From NCBI GenBank assembly GCA_964544955.1, contig CAZJEB010000002.1, positions 62,001-126,000 on the forward strand: a DNA stretch of 64,000 bases. The letters run 5' to 3'. Below, piece by piece: positions 41,143-50,779 of the stretch (positions within the stretch are counted from its first letter, which is position 1; each line of letters begins with the position of its first letter). Made by a program: the position numbers and the translations under genes. Source of the DNA: JAAZPT01 sp964544955 (GTDB lineage Bacteria > Bacillota > Clostridia > Christensenellales > Aristaeellaceae). The notes under the pieces were generated by a model. It had not been told where the DNA came from and ran no database searches. It worked only from the letters and a program-made list of their open reading frames with translations.

Positions 41143-42197
41143 ATGAAAAAGATTATCGCATTAGTTTTAAGCATTATAATGCTTATGTCCGTTGCAACAG
41201 CATCCGCTGCAACAGTTGGTGTATCAATGCCTACCCAGTACTTCAACGTTGGAGCCAAGATGGCGCAAACATGAAACAAATGTTTGAAGATGAAGGTTAC
41301 ACTGTTGACTTACAGTATGCAGATGATGACGTAGCAAAACAAGTTTCTCAAATTGAAAACATGATTGCTAGCGAAGTTGATGTACTAGTTGTAGCTTCTA
41401 TAGATGGTGGCTCATTGGGTACAGTTTTAGCAGATGCTAAAGCATTGGAAATTCCAGTTATAGCTTATGACCGTTTAATTATGGAAACAGATGCTGTTAA
41501 CTACTATGCTACATTTGATAACTATCTTGTTGGTGCAATTCAAGGCCAATACATTGTAGATGCTTTAGACTTAGCAAACGCTGAAGGCCCATTCAACATT
41601 GAATTTATTGGTGGCTCCGCAGATGATAACAATGCTCGCTATTTCTTCAAAGGCGCACTTGATCAAATTCAACCTTTTATTGATAGTGGCAAAGTATTTG
41701 TTCCTTCTGGCCAAACAGATTTTGAATCAGTTGCAACACCTGCATGGTCAACAGAAAAAGCTCAACAACGTATTGAAAACATTATCTCCGCTAACTATAC
41801 AGATGGCACAAAATTAAATGCAGTTCTTTGCTCTAACGACTCCACAGCACAAGGCGCAACAAATGGTTTATTGGGCGCAGGCTTCCAACCAGGCGCTGAT
41901 TGGCCAATTATCACAGGCCAAGACTGTGATATAGTATCTGTTAAAAACATGATAGCTGGCACACAAAGTATGTCCGTATTTAAGGATACACGTACATTAG
42001 CAAGCAAAGTTGTTGGTATGGTTAATGCTATTATAAAAGGCGAAGCACCTGAAATTAATGATACCGAAAGCTATGATAATGGCACAGGCATTATACCCAC
42101 ATACCTTTGCCCACCAGTATTTGCAGATGCAAATAACTATAAAGAATTGTTAGTAGATTCTGGTTATTACACACTAGATCAATTAGGCGTAAAATAA
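41143..42197 (+). pseudogene. xylF: xylose-binding protein gene (ChvE/XylF class) with a one-base frameshift
   Basis: ATG 41143 with AAAAAGGAG upstream begins a signal peptide (MKKIIALVLSIIMLMSVATA) and mature VGVSMPTQYF, then runs into TGA at 41272. The homologous sequence continues in another frame: RWSQDGANMKQMFEDEG, LQYADDDVAKQVSQIENMI, to 42197. Joining at about 41245-41246 by restoring one missing base gives an uninterrupted protein of about 351 residues, the family norm. The rest shows no decay. Either a real recent mutation or a sequencing or assembly error. Without it, periplasmic delivery of xylose to XylGH would fail. Confidence 0.85.
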
Positions 42198-42214
42198 ATT
42201 TTAGTTTTTGATGG

Positions 42215-42243
42215 AATATGGGAGTTTCAATAACTCCCATATT
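42215..42243 (+). other. intercistronic hairpin after the binding-protein gene
   Basis: Perfect 12-bp stem AATATGGGAGTT-TCAAT-AACTCCCATATT, no U-tract, 17 bases after the xylF stop; the same arrangement as after the other two importers' binding-protein genes. Confidence 0.6.
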
Positions 42244-42264
42244 TCAAGTCAGAAAGGGTATAAT

Positions 42265-43797
42265 ATGCTTTTAGAAATGAAAAATATAACAAAAACATTT
42301 CCAGGCGTTAGGGCTCTTGATGATGTAAATATGAGTGTTGCCGAAGGTACAATACATGCCGTTTGTGGTGAAAATGGTGCAGGCAAATCAACACTTATGA
42401 ATGTTTTAAGCGGAATTTACCCCTATGGTAGCTATGAAGGGGAAATTATATATAATGGTGAATTGTGTAAGTTTAAAAACATCAAGGATTCTGAACGTGT
42501 TGGCATAGTTATAATACACCAAGAACTTGCTTTGGTGCCTGAATTAACTATTGCCGAAAATATGTTTTTGGGTAATGAACAAGCAAAAAATAATGTTATT
42601 AATTGGGATGATACTAATAACCAAGCCCTAAAGTATATGAAAATTGTTGGCTTAAACGAAAAGCCCACCACGCTTATAAAGGATATTAACGTTGGTAAGC
42701 AACAACTAGTTGAAATTGCAAAGGCTTTAGCAAAAAACGTAAAACTTCTTATACTTGATGAACCTACTTCATCCCTTAATGAAAAAAGCTCATTAGACTT
42801 ATTAAATTTGCTTATATCATTAAAAAAGGATAAGGGCATTACATCAATAATGATATCCCATAAGCTTAACGAAATTACCTATTGCGCCGATGAAACTACT
42901 ATTATTAGGGATGGTAAAACAATAGAAACCCTAAACCATAAAATAGATGATATATCGGAAGATAGAATTATTAAAGGTATGGTTGGCAGGGAAATGAACG
43001 ATAGGTATCCCGAGCGTAAACATGATATTGGTGATATTGCCTTTAGCGTTAAAAATTGGACGGTTCACCACCCTGTTTATTCTGATAAAAAAGTTGTAGA
43101 TAATGCTAGCATAAACGTTCGCAAGGGTGAAATTGTTGGCATTGCAGGCTTAGTTGGTGCAGGTAGGTCCGAGCTAGCAATGAGCGTATTTGGCAAGGCT
43201 TACGGAGTAGGTATAAGTGGTAGCTTGGAAAAATATGGAAAACCAGTAAGCTATAAAAATATAAAATCTGCAATTGTTGGTGGCTTGGCCTATGTTACTG
43301 AGGATAGAAAGGGCAATGGCTTAGTATTAAGCGATAATATTAAGCGCAATATAACAATTACAAGGCCAGAAATTGTATCCAAAAACTATGTGTTTGATAT
43401 GGATAAGGAAACACAAATTGCCAAGGATACTATAAGGGAGTTTGGTATAAAGGCTAATGATGAAGAAGTTGTTGTTGGTACATTATCAGGTGGCAACCAA
43501 CAAAAAGTTCTTGTTTCAAAATGGATATTCTCCCAACCAGATGTACTTATTATGGATGAGCCTACAAGGGGCGTTGACGTAGGCGCTAAATACGAAATTT
43601 ATGAAATTATGAATAGGCTTGTAGAAGCAGGTAAATCTATAATTATGATATCTTCAGAGCTACCCGAGGTAATAGGCGTATCCGATAGGATATATGTTAT
43701 GAATGAGGGCAAAATTATTGCAGAAATGCCAAAAGAAGGCGCCACTCAGGAAAAAATAATGAGTTACATTTTAAGTGATTCAAATAAAGGAGCGTAA
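42265..43797 (+). CDS. xylG: xylose ABC importer, duplicated ATP-binding subunit (XylG/GguA/MmsA)
   Basis: 510 residues from ATG 42265 (AAAGGG upstream); the upstream extension lies in the hairpin and is rejected. First ABC domain: Walker A GENGAGKST, Walker B LLILDEPTSSLN. Second: GLVGAGRSE, LSGGNQQKV, VLIMDEPTRGVD. The GIYPYGSYEGEI insertion and overall pattern match the GguA/MmsA/XylG group. Confidence 0.93.
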   Translation: MLLEMKNITKTFPGVRALDDVNMSVAEGTIHAVCGENGAGKSTLMNVLSGIYPYGSYEGEIIYNGELCKFKNIKDSERVGIVIIHQELALVPELTIAENMFLGNEQAKNNVINWDDTNNQALKYMKIVGLNEKPTTLIKDINVGKQQLVEIAKALAKNVKLLILDEPTSSLNEKSSLDLLNLLISLKKDKGITSIMISHKLNEITYCADETTIIRDGKTIETLNHKIDDISEDRIIKGMVGREMNDRYPERKHDIGDIAFSVKNWTVHHPVYSDKKVVDNASINVRKGEIVGIAGLVGAGRSELAMSVFGKAYGVGISGSLEKYGKPVSYKNIKSAIVGGLAYVTEDRKGNGLVLSDNIKRNITITRPEIVSKNYVFDMDKETQIAKDTIREFGIKANDEEVVVGTLSGGNQQKVLVSKWIFSQPDVLIMDEPTRGVDVGAKYEIYEIMNRLVEAGKSIIMISSELPEVIGVSDRIYVMNEGKIIAEMPKEGATQEKIMSYILSDSNKGA

Positions 43798-43801
43798 ACA
43801 G

Positions 43802-45022
43802 ATGGGCGAAATAAGCAAAAATAAAAGCAAAGTGAATATTAAACAATATTCTATGATGATTGCCCTTGTTGTAATAATAATCACTTTTGCCATATTAACT
43901 GGTGGCAAAAGCCTAAAACCCATGAACGTATCTAATATAATATTCCAAAACTCTTATATAGTTATTTTGGCCGTAGGTATGTTGCTTTGCATACTAACTG
44001 GTGGTAACGTGGACCTTTCCGTAGGCTCGGTAGTTGCCCTTGTTAGCGCTTGTGCGGGTGAGCTTATTATTAACCAAGGTTGGAACCCCTACTTAGCTAT
44101 TATTGTGTGCCTTGTTATAGGTACCGCCTGTGGTGCGTGGCAAGCCTTTTGGATTGCTTATGTAAAAATACCACCATTCATTGTTACCCTTTGTGGTATG
44201 TTAATATTTAGGGGCTTAACACTTATTTTACTAAATGGTTTAACAATAGCACCCTTCCCACAAGAATATTTACAGTTTTCAACAGGCTATTTACCAAGTA
44301 TATTTGTTGAAAAAATAAGCGTATTTGGTAAAAACTTTAACTTTACTAGCGTGTTTGCAGGTGTAGCAATAGTTTTAATATATGCAATATCTTCATTCTT
44401 AAAGCGCAGGCAAAAAATTCAAAAGGGTTACGAAGTTGAAGGCATATCCGGCATGCTAATTAAAATAGTTTTAGTAGCTGCTGCAACATTATGGTTCTTC
44501 TTCACAGTTGCTCAATTCCGTGGCATACCTACAGTATTGGTAATACTTGGTATAGTTGTACTTATATATGGCTTTTTCACCAAAAACATGGTACAGGGCA
44601 GGTATCTTTACTCTATGGGTGGCAATATGAAGGCTGCTCGCCTAAGTGGTATAAATACGGAAAAAATGATGTTCTTTGCTTACACAAACATGGGCTTCCT
44701 AGCCGGTGTTGCAGGGCTTGTATTTGCAGCAAGGCTTAATAGCGCATCACCCCAATCAGGCACAGGTTTTGAAATGGATGCCATAGGTGCTTGCTTTATA
44801 GGTGGCGCATCAGCTTATGGTGGCGTTGGTACAGTTGGTGGAGCAGTTATTGGCGCCTTAATATTTGGCTTCTTAAACAATGGTATGTCTATTATGGGTA
44901 TAAACAGTAACGTGCAACAGGTAATAAAAGGTTTAGTATTGCTTGGCGCTGTGGCCTTTGATATACTAAGCAAGATGGATCTTTCATCGGTGTTTAAATT
45001 TAAGAAAGCTGCAATCAAATAA
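43802..45022 (+). CDS. xylH: xylose ABC importer permease (XylH/GguB/MmsB)
   Basis: 406 residues from ATG 43802 (AAAGGAG upstream), longer than RbsC as normal for XylH/GguB. Helical throughout; LTGGNVDLSVGSVVAL, the coupling region GNMKAARLSGINTEKM, and GFEMDAIGACFIGGASAYGGVGTVGG. Pairs with XylG. Confidence 0.93.
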   Translation: MGEISKNKSKVNIKQYSMMIALVVIIITFAILTGGKSLKPMNVSNIIFQNSYIVILAVGMLLCILTGGNVDLSVGSVVALVSACAGELIINQGWNPYLAIIVCLVIGTACGAWQAFWIAYVKIPPFIVTLCGMLIFRGLTLILLNGLTIAPFPQEYLQFSTGYLPSIFVEKISVFGKNFNFTSVFAGVAIVLIYAISSFLKRRQKIQKGYEVEGISGMLIKIVLVAAATLWFFFTVAQFRGIPTVLVILGIVVLIYGFFTKNMVQGRYLYSMGGNMKAARLSGINTEKMMFFAYTNMGFLAGVAGLVFAARLNSASPQSGTGFEMDAIGACFIGGASAYGGVGTVGGAVIGALIFGFLNNGMSIMGINSNVQQVIKGLVLLGAVAFDILSKMDLSSVFKFKKAAIK

Positions 45023-45037
45023 AAAGAGGTATGCATA

Positions 45038-46168
45038 GTGGATAAAAGGGCCGAGAACAATGCTGAAATACGCAAAAACAACAATCATTTAGTTTTTCAA
45101 AGCGTCTATAATGCCCAAGGGTCAATAACAAAAAGGGCTTTAGCGGAAAATCTTGGCTTAAGTTTGCCCACAGTTAACAGTTGTATAAATTATTTAATAA
45201 AAAATAAATTGCTAAGGTATGGTGCAGCGGAGGCTTCTACAGGGGGCAGAAAGCCTCGTACAATAAAGCTAATTCCTAATAGTAAAATTAGCCTAGGTAT
45301 GTCCATATCCGCAAACAATATTAGGCTTGTGGCCGTAAACCTTACAGCAAATATACTCGCTTATAAAAAATTGCCAATTAGCTTTGAGGATAGTGAATTT
45401 TATTATAAAGATTTATCCCAAAAGCTTGAAGAATTTATAGCTGAAAACAAGCTTAACCGTAATAATATTATTGGCTTAGCTATTACATTGCCGGGTATTA
45501 TAAACAAAGATAATATTTTGGAGTATGCTCCATCACTGGGAATGTTGGATAAAAATACTAATGATATATGCCAGTACTTTAACTTTAGTACAATCGTTGT
45601 AAACGATGCTAACGCTGGTGGCTTTGCAGAGTGGTGGCTTAAACCTATGGAAAGTAATATGAGCTACTTATCAGTAGAGCAGGGTGTTGGTGGCGCAGTG
45701 CTTATAGATAGCAAACCCTATTATGGCAATAATTTTAGAAGTTGTGAGTTTGGTCACCTTCGTATAGGTCCCAATACCCATACTTGTAGCTGTGGTAAAA
45801 CTGGGTGTTTGGAGGCCATGTGCTCTACTGATAGAATTAGTAAGGATTTGGGTATTAGCTTGGAGGAGTTCTTTGAGGAGTGTAGTGCTAATAACCCAAA
45901 ATATGTGGAAATATTGAACACCTACCTTAATTACTTAGCACAAGGTGTAGTGGCAATTAGGGTTGTAATGGATAATACAATAATAATTGGTGGGCAAATA
46001 GCACAGTTTTTACCGCCTTATATGGATTTGTTAAATAGTATTGTTAAGGGCTTATGCCCCTTTCACAAATGTGGTTCCTTTATTAAACTGTGCCAAATAG
46101 GCGCAAAAAGCTCCTGTGTAGGCGCAGCACTAATATGGATAGATAAATTTATTAAAGATATTAATTAG
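45038..46168 (+). CDS. xylR: ROK-family xylose repressor (XylR)
   Basis: 376 residues, GTG start. N-terminal winged helix (SITKRALAENLGLSLPTVNSCINYLIKN, about 28-56), then a ROK domain with NDANAGGFAEWW, SVEQGVGGAVLI, GHLRIGPNTHTCSCGKTGCLEAMC (intact zinc motif). Such proteins repress xylose genes and release DNA on binding xylose. Encoded inside the operon it controls, giving autoregulation; likely operator at 40975. Confidence 0.9.
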   Translation: MDKRAENNAEIRKNNNHLVFQSVYNAQGSITKRALAENLGLSLPTVNSCINYLIKNKLLRYGAAEASTGGRKPRTIKLIPNSKISLGMSISANNIRLVAVNLTANILAYKKLPISFEDSEFYYKDLSQKLEEFIAENKLNRNNIIGLAITLPGIINKDNILEYAPSLGMLDKNTNDICQYFNFSTIVVNDANAGGFAEWWLKPMESNMSYLSVEQGVGGAVLIDSKPYYGNNFRSCEFGHLRIGPNTHTCSCGKTGCLEAMCSTDRISKDLGISLEEFFEECSANNPKYVEILNTYLNYLAQGVVAIRVVMDNTIIIGGQIAQFLPPYMDLLNSIVKGLCPFHKCGSFIKLCQIGAKSSCVGAALIWIDKFIKDIN

Positions 46169-46180
46169 GAGGAATGTATC

Positions 46181-47491
46181 ATGCAAAAATATAATGACAT
46201 TAAAAAAATTACCTATGCGGGTAAACAAAGTACAGATCCCTTTACATTTAAATACTATAACCCAGAGGAAAAAATAGATGGCAAAACAATGAAGGAACAC
46301 CTTAAATTTGCCATGAGCTATTGGCATACAATAGCTGCAGAAGGTGCCGATATGTTTGGCTCAGGCACATTGGATAAAAGCTTTGGCAAAACCGACCCCT
46401 TAGAAAAATTTAAGGCTAAGGCAGATTTTGCATTTGAACTTATGGATAAACTTGATATGGAATACTATTGCTTCCACGACGTGGATATTGCTCCCGAAGG
46501 CAATAGCGTAAAGGAAAGCTTAGAGTATTTTGAAACAATGGTAGACTATGTTTATAATCTTCAAAAGAAACATAATAAAAAACTACTATGGGCTACAGCT
46601 AACAACTTTAGCGCACCTAAATTTATGGCGGGTGCATCCACATCACCTAATGCAGATGTATTTGCTGTTGCAGCTGCTAAAGTTAAGGCTTGTATAGATG
46701 CTACAATTAAATTGGGTGGCACAGGTTATGTATTCTGGGGTGGCCGTGAAGGCTATGAAACATTGCTTAATACGGATATGGGCCTAGAGCTTGATAACTT
46801 GGCAAGGTTCTTAACAATGGCAAGGGATTATGGTAGGGCAAAGGGCTTCAAGGGCGATTTCTACATTGAGCCAAAGCCAAAGGAACCCACAAAACATCAA
46901 TACGACTTTGACGTTGCAACATGTATGAACTTCTTACGCAAATATAACTTAACAGAAGATTTTAAAATGAACGTTGAAGCAAACCACGCAACATTAGCAG
47001 GCCATACATTTAACCACGAACTTCGTAGCGCCATTGTAAACGATGCCTTTGGCTCTATTGATGCTAACCAAGGCGACTTGCTATTGGGCTGGGATACAGA
47101 CCAATTCCCTACAAACGTGTATGATACAACCCTTTGCATGTTAGAAGTTATAAACGCTGGTGGCTTTACAAATGGGGGCTTAAACTTTGATGCTAAAACA
47201 AGGCGCCCCTCAAACACATTAGAGGATATACTTCTTGCTTATATCGCCGGTATGGACGCATTCGCTTTGGGCTTGCGCATTGCTTATGATGTTAAAGCTG
47301 ATGGCAGGATAGATGAGTTTGTTAAAAACCGTTATGCAAGCTATAACTCAGGTATAGGTAAAAAGATTGTTGATAATCAAACCAACCTTGAAGAGCTTGC
47401 CGCTTATGCCCTTAACATTGAAGATGTGGCTGTTGATAGTGGAAGGCAAGAATATCTTGAAACCGTACTTAACAACATAATGTTTAAATAA
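46181..47491 (+). CDS. xylA: xylose isomerase
   Basis: 436 residues, class II length. Active-site His/Asp CFHDVDIAPEG, metal and Trp region YVFWGGREGYETLLNTD, EPKPKEPTKHQYDFD, NVEANHATLAGHTFNHE and GDLLLGWDTDQFPT are all intact. Converts D-xylose to D-xylulose. AGGAGG nine bases before the ATG. Confidence 0.97.
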   Translation: MQKYNDIKKITYAGKQSTDPFTFKYYNPEEKIDGKTMKEHLKFAMSYWHTIAAEGADMFGSGTLDKSFGKTDPLEKFKAKADFAFELMDKLDMEYYCFHDVDIAPEGNSVKESLEYFETMVDYVYNLQKKHNKKLLWATANNFSAPKFMAGASTSPNADVFAVAAAKVKACIDATIKLGGTGYVFWGGREGYETLLNTDMGLELDNLARFLTMARDYGRAKGFKGDFYIEPKPKEPTKHQYDFDVATCMNFLRKYNLTEDFKMNVEANHATLAGHTFNHELRSAIVNDAFGSIDANQGDLLLGWDTDQFPTNVYDTTLCMLEVINAGGFTNGGLNFDAKTRRPSNTLEDILLAYIAGMDAFALGLRIAYDVKADGRIDEFVKNRYASYNSGIGKKIVDNQTNLEELAAYALNIEDVAVDSGRQEYLETVLNNIMFK

Positions 47492-47504
47492 ATATTACTA
47501 GGGC

Positions 47505-47523
47505 AGGGCAAAGGCCTTGCCCT
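47505..47523 (+). other. intercistronic hairpin between xylA and xylB
   Basis: AGGGCAA-AGGCC-TTGCCCT just upstream of the xylB ribosome site; no U-tract. May stabilise or set expression of xylA relative to xylB. Confidence 0.5.
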
Positions 47524-47541
47524 TATTTAAAGGAGAGTATT

Positions 47542-49071
47542 ATGCAATACCTTATAGGGGTGGATTTAGGTACATCGGGCACAAAAACTGTACTGTTTGA
47601 TGAAAACGGCAAAAATATAGCCTCTGCAACGGTGGAATACCCCATGTATCAACCTAAAAATGGTTGGAGCGAACAAGATCCTTCAGATTGGTGGAACGCT
47701 ACACAAAAAACAATGAAAAGCGTTATTGAAAAAAGTGGCGTAAACCCCAAAGATATCAAGGGCGTAGGTATATCAGGCCAAATGCATGGCTTGGTTATGC
47801 TTGATGAAAAGGGCAAAGTGTTAAGGCGAAGCATTATATGGAATGATGGTAGAACAGGCGCCGAGTGTGAGGAAATTACAAACAAAGTAGGCAAGGAAAA
47901 ACTTATTGCTATAACAGCTAATCCCGCCCTTACAGGATTTACAGCTGGTAAAATACTTTGGGTAAGGAAAAACGAGCCTGATATTTATGCAAAGTGTAAG
48001 CATATACTTTTACCAAAGGATTATGTGCGCTATGAACTTACAGGGGAGTATGCCACAGAGGTTTCCGATGCCTCAGGTATGAACCTTTTAGATGTTCCAA
48101 ACCGTTGTTGGAGCAAGGAAATACTTAATATACTTGAAATTGATGAAAGCCTTATGGCTAAAATGTATGAAAGCTATGAAATTACAGGCTATGTAACAAA
48201 GGCGGCAGCTGAACTTACAGGCCTTGCCGAAGGTACACCCGTTGTTGGCGGCGCAGGGGATAATGCTGCGGCAGCCATAGGCACAGGGGTTGTATCCACA
48301 GGCAAAGCTTTTACAACAATAGGCACAAGTGGAGTTATTTTTGCCCATAGCGATTATGTTAAAATAGATCCACAAGGTCGCATACACAGCTTTTGTTCCG
48401 CAGTTCCAGGCAAATGGACGGTTATGAGTTGCACCCTTGCGGCAGGCCTTAGCTACCGTTGGCTTAGGGATAATGTTTGCACAGTTGAAATGGCCGAGGC
48501 GGAAAAACTAGGTGTAGACCCCTATGTTGTTATGAATAGGGAGGCCGAGGAATCACCTATTGGGGCAAATAAACTATTATTTTTACCCTACCTTATGGGT
48601 GAACGTAGCCCATTGCTTGATGAAAAGGCAAGGGGAGTGTTCTTTGGCCTAAGCGCTATGCATACTAGGAAGGATTTAAGCCGTGCAGTGCTTGAAGGCG
48701 TAAGCTACTCCCAAAAACAATGTATGGATGTATTTGAAGAGCTTAACATAGAAGTAAATGATATGATGGGCTGTGGTGGCGGTGCTAGAAGCCCCCTTTG
48801 GAGGCAAATGCTTGCAGATATGTATAACTGCCCCGTTAAAACTGCCGAGGTATTCAACGAAGGCCCCGCGCTAGGTGTTGCAATACTTGCGGGTGTAGGC
48901 ACAGGCGTTTTCGAAAGCGTTGAACAGGCTTGCGAAAAAATAATTAAAATAGATAATACTCAAATGCCCATAGCGGAAAACACAAAGGCCTATACACCTT
49001 ATTATAATTTATATAAAAGCTTATACCCAACATTAAAGGATAGTTTTGCTAAGCTAAGCGAACTAAACTAG
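47542..49071 (+). CDS. xylB: xylulokinase
   Basis: 509 residues, FGGY family. GVDLGTSGTKTVLFDENG, GISGQMHGLVMLD, IIWNDGRT, DNAAAAIGTG, and GGGARSPLWRQMLADM with ATP-site GPALGVAILAG. Phosphorylates D-xylulose to xylulose-5-phosphate for the pentose phosphate or phosphoketolase route. AAAGGAG upstream; operon terminator follows. Confidence 0.96.
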   Translation: MQYLIGVDLGTSGTKTVLFDENGKNIASATVEYPMYQPKNGWSEQDPSDWWNATQKTMKSVIEKSGVNPKDIKGVGISGQMHGLVMLDEKGKVLRRSIIWNDGRTGAECEEITNKVGKEKLIAITANPALTGFTAGKILWVRKNEPDIYAKCKHILLPKDYVRYELTGEYATEVSDASGMNLLDVPNRCWSKEILNILEIDESLMAKMYESYEITGYVTKAAAELTGLAEGTPVVGGAGDNAAAAIGTGVVSTGKAFTTIGTSGVIFAHSDYVKIDPQGRIHSFCSAVPGKWTVMSCTLAAGLSYRWLRDNVCTVEMAEAEKLGVDPYVVMNREAEESPIGANKLLFLPYLMGERSPLLDEKARGVFFGLSAMHTRKDLSRAVLEGVSYSQKQCMDVFEELNIEVNDMMGCGGGARSPLWRQMLADMYNCPVKTAEVFNEGPALGVAILAGVGTGVFESVEQACEKIIKIDNTQMPIAENTKAYTPYYNLYKSLYPTLKDSFAKLSELN

Positions 49072-49080
49072 GCTATACTT

Positions 49081-49107
49081 AAACCACCTTATAGGTGGTT
49101 TTTTTAT
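49081..49107 (+). terminator. rho-independent terminator of the xylose operon
   Basis: AAACCACCT-TAT-AGGTGGTTTTTTT directly after xylB. Confidence 0.88.
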
Positions 49108-49222
49108 TGGATTAATTTAAACCTTGCTAAACTTAATTTGTAAAAATATTATAAAAATTAGCCCATATATGTGTCAAACTGTTAAATATGTGGTATTATT
49201 TAATACAAGGAGGGATTTTTTA

Positions 49223-49711
49223 ATGGATTGGATAGTTGCAAATTTAGATATAATACTTACCGTATTTTTTGGCTTTGTATTGCTGTTAATTGAAGCCCTT
49301 ATCCCCGGCTTTGGCATTGCAGGCACACTAGGCATTATTTTAAACATAATAGGTATTTACTTTACTTGGAAAAGCTTTGGCACAATTGCGGGCGTTGGCT
49401 TAACATTGGTTGTGTTCTTAGTATTTTTGCTTGTAGTAAGCCTTTCAGTGCGCTCCGCGCGCAAGGGTAGGTTATCAAAATCAGCCCTTGTTTTAGGCGA
49501 TAGTGAGGCACAAGCTGCTGTAAAGGATAGTAGCGACCTTGTTGGCAAATACGGTGTGGCAAGCACAGACCTTCGCCCTGCGGGTATTGCCGAAATAGAA
49601 GGTAAACGTGTTGATGTAGTTACCCGTGGCGATTATATTGTAAAAGGCTCTGGCGTAATAGTTCGTGAGTTTGATGGCCACAAAGTTATTGTAGAACAAA
49701 TTAAAATTTGA
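49223..49711 (+). CDS. NfeD-like membrane protein
   Basis: 162 residues from ATG 49223 with AAGGAGGG upstream. Three to four N-terminal helices (LTVFFGFVLLLIEALIPGFGIAGTLG onward) followed by a C-terminal OB-fold domain (KYGVASTDLRPAGIAEIEGKR and GVIVREFDGHKVIVEQI). NfeD proteins pair with flotillins; the flotillin gene is 18 bp downstream. Confidence 0.88.
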   Translation: MDWIVANLDIILTVFFGFVLLLIEALIPGFGIAGTLGIILNIIGIYFTWKSFGTIAGVGLTLVVFLVFLLVVSLSVRSARKGRLSKSALVLGDSEAQAAVKDSSDLVGKYGVASTDLRPAGIAEIEGKRVDVVTRGDYIVKGSGVIVREFDGHKVIVEQIKI

Positions 49712-49729
49712 TTTTTTTGGAGGTAGAAC

Positions 49730-50746
49730 ATGTTCTTTTTTGAAGATTTTTCTGGCGTTATTATTGCCATAGTGGCTGTACTAATATTAATTAGTATAGT
49801 TTTAAGGTTTGTACCCTTGGGCTTATGGATTACAGCCATGTCATCAGGCGTACACGTATCAATTGCATCATTAATTGGTATGCGTTTAAGGCGTATTGTT
49901 CCTAAAAGGATAGTTGAGCCATTGATAAAGGCTCGTAAAGCTGGCTTGGATATTAACCTAAACCAACTTGAAACTCACTTCCTTGCAGGTGGTAATATAG
50001 ATAAGGTTATAAATGCTCTTATAGCCGCTCAACGTGCAGGTATGTCCTTATCCTTTGAAAAAGCTTGCGCCATAGACCTTGCTGGTAGGGATGTATTTAA
50101 TGCAGTACAAATGAGCGTTACACCTAAGGTTATTGAAACACCCCTTGTTGCAGCTATTGCAAAGGATGGTATTGAGCTAAGGGTTAAAGCCCGTGTTACA
50201 GTTAGAACAAACATTGAACGCCTTGTTGGTGGTGCTGGTGAGGAAACAATTATTGCCCGTATAGGTGAAGGTATTGTTACAACCGTTGGTTCATCTACAA
50301 CCCACTCCGCAGTTCTTGAAAACCCAGATACTATTTCACAAACAGTGCTTAACAAAGGCTTAGACGCTGGTACAGCATTTGAAATACTATCTATTGATAT
50401 TGCCGACGTAGACGTAGGCAGGAATATTGGCGCACAATTGCAAATGGATCAAGCAGAGGCAGATCGTCGCATAGCTCAAGCTCGTGCAGAAGAACGTCGT
50501 GCTATGGCTGTTGCTCAGGAACAAGAAATGAAAGCCGCTGTACAAGAAATGCGCGCTAAGGTTGTTGAGGCTGAGGCAGAAGTTCCACGCGCTATGGCAA
50601 CAGCATTGCGTGATGGCAATTTAGGTGTAATGGATTATTATCAAATGAAAAACATTATGGCAGATACTGATATGCGTGAGGGAATTGCCCATGTAAGCAA
50701 CCCCACACAAAATACTGCAAGCGTAGTAGATGAACAAAAAAAGTAA
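49730..50746 (+). CDS. floA: flotillin-like protein FloA
   Basis: 338 residues. One N-terminal membrane-embedded segment (VIIAIVAVLILISIVL), then the SPFH-type region (PKVIETPLVAAIAKDGIELRVKARVTVRTNIERLVGGAGEETIIARIGEGI) and a coiled-coil stretch rich in Ala/Glu/Arg (QAEADRRIAQARAEERRAMAVAQEQE). Matches the FloA (YqfA) family that organises functional membrane microdomains. Coupled with the NfeD gene. Confidence 0.93.
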   Translation: MFFFEDFSGVIIAIVAVLILISIVLRFVPLGLWITAMSSGVHVSIASLIGMRLRRIVPKRIVEPLIKARKAGLDINLNQLETHFLAGGNIDKVINALIAAQRAGMSLSFEKACAIDLAGRDVFNAVQMSVTPKVIETPLVAAIAKDGIELRVKARVTVRTNIERLVGGAGEETIIARIGEGIVTTVGSSTTHSAVLENPDTISQTVLNKGLDAGTAFEILSIDIADVDVGRNIGAQLQMDQAEADRRIAQARAEERRAMAVAQEQEMKAAVQEMRAKVVEAEAEVPRAMATALRDGNLGVMDYYQMKNIMADTDMREGIAHVSNPTQNTASVVDEQKK

Positions 50747-50779
50747 TTTACTAACACAATATAAGGGGAGGTGAGCCTT

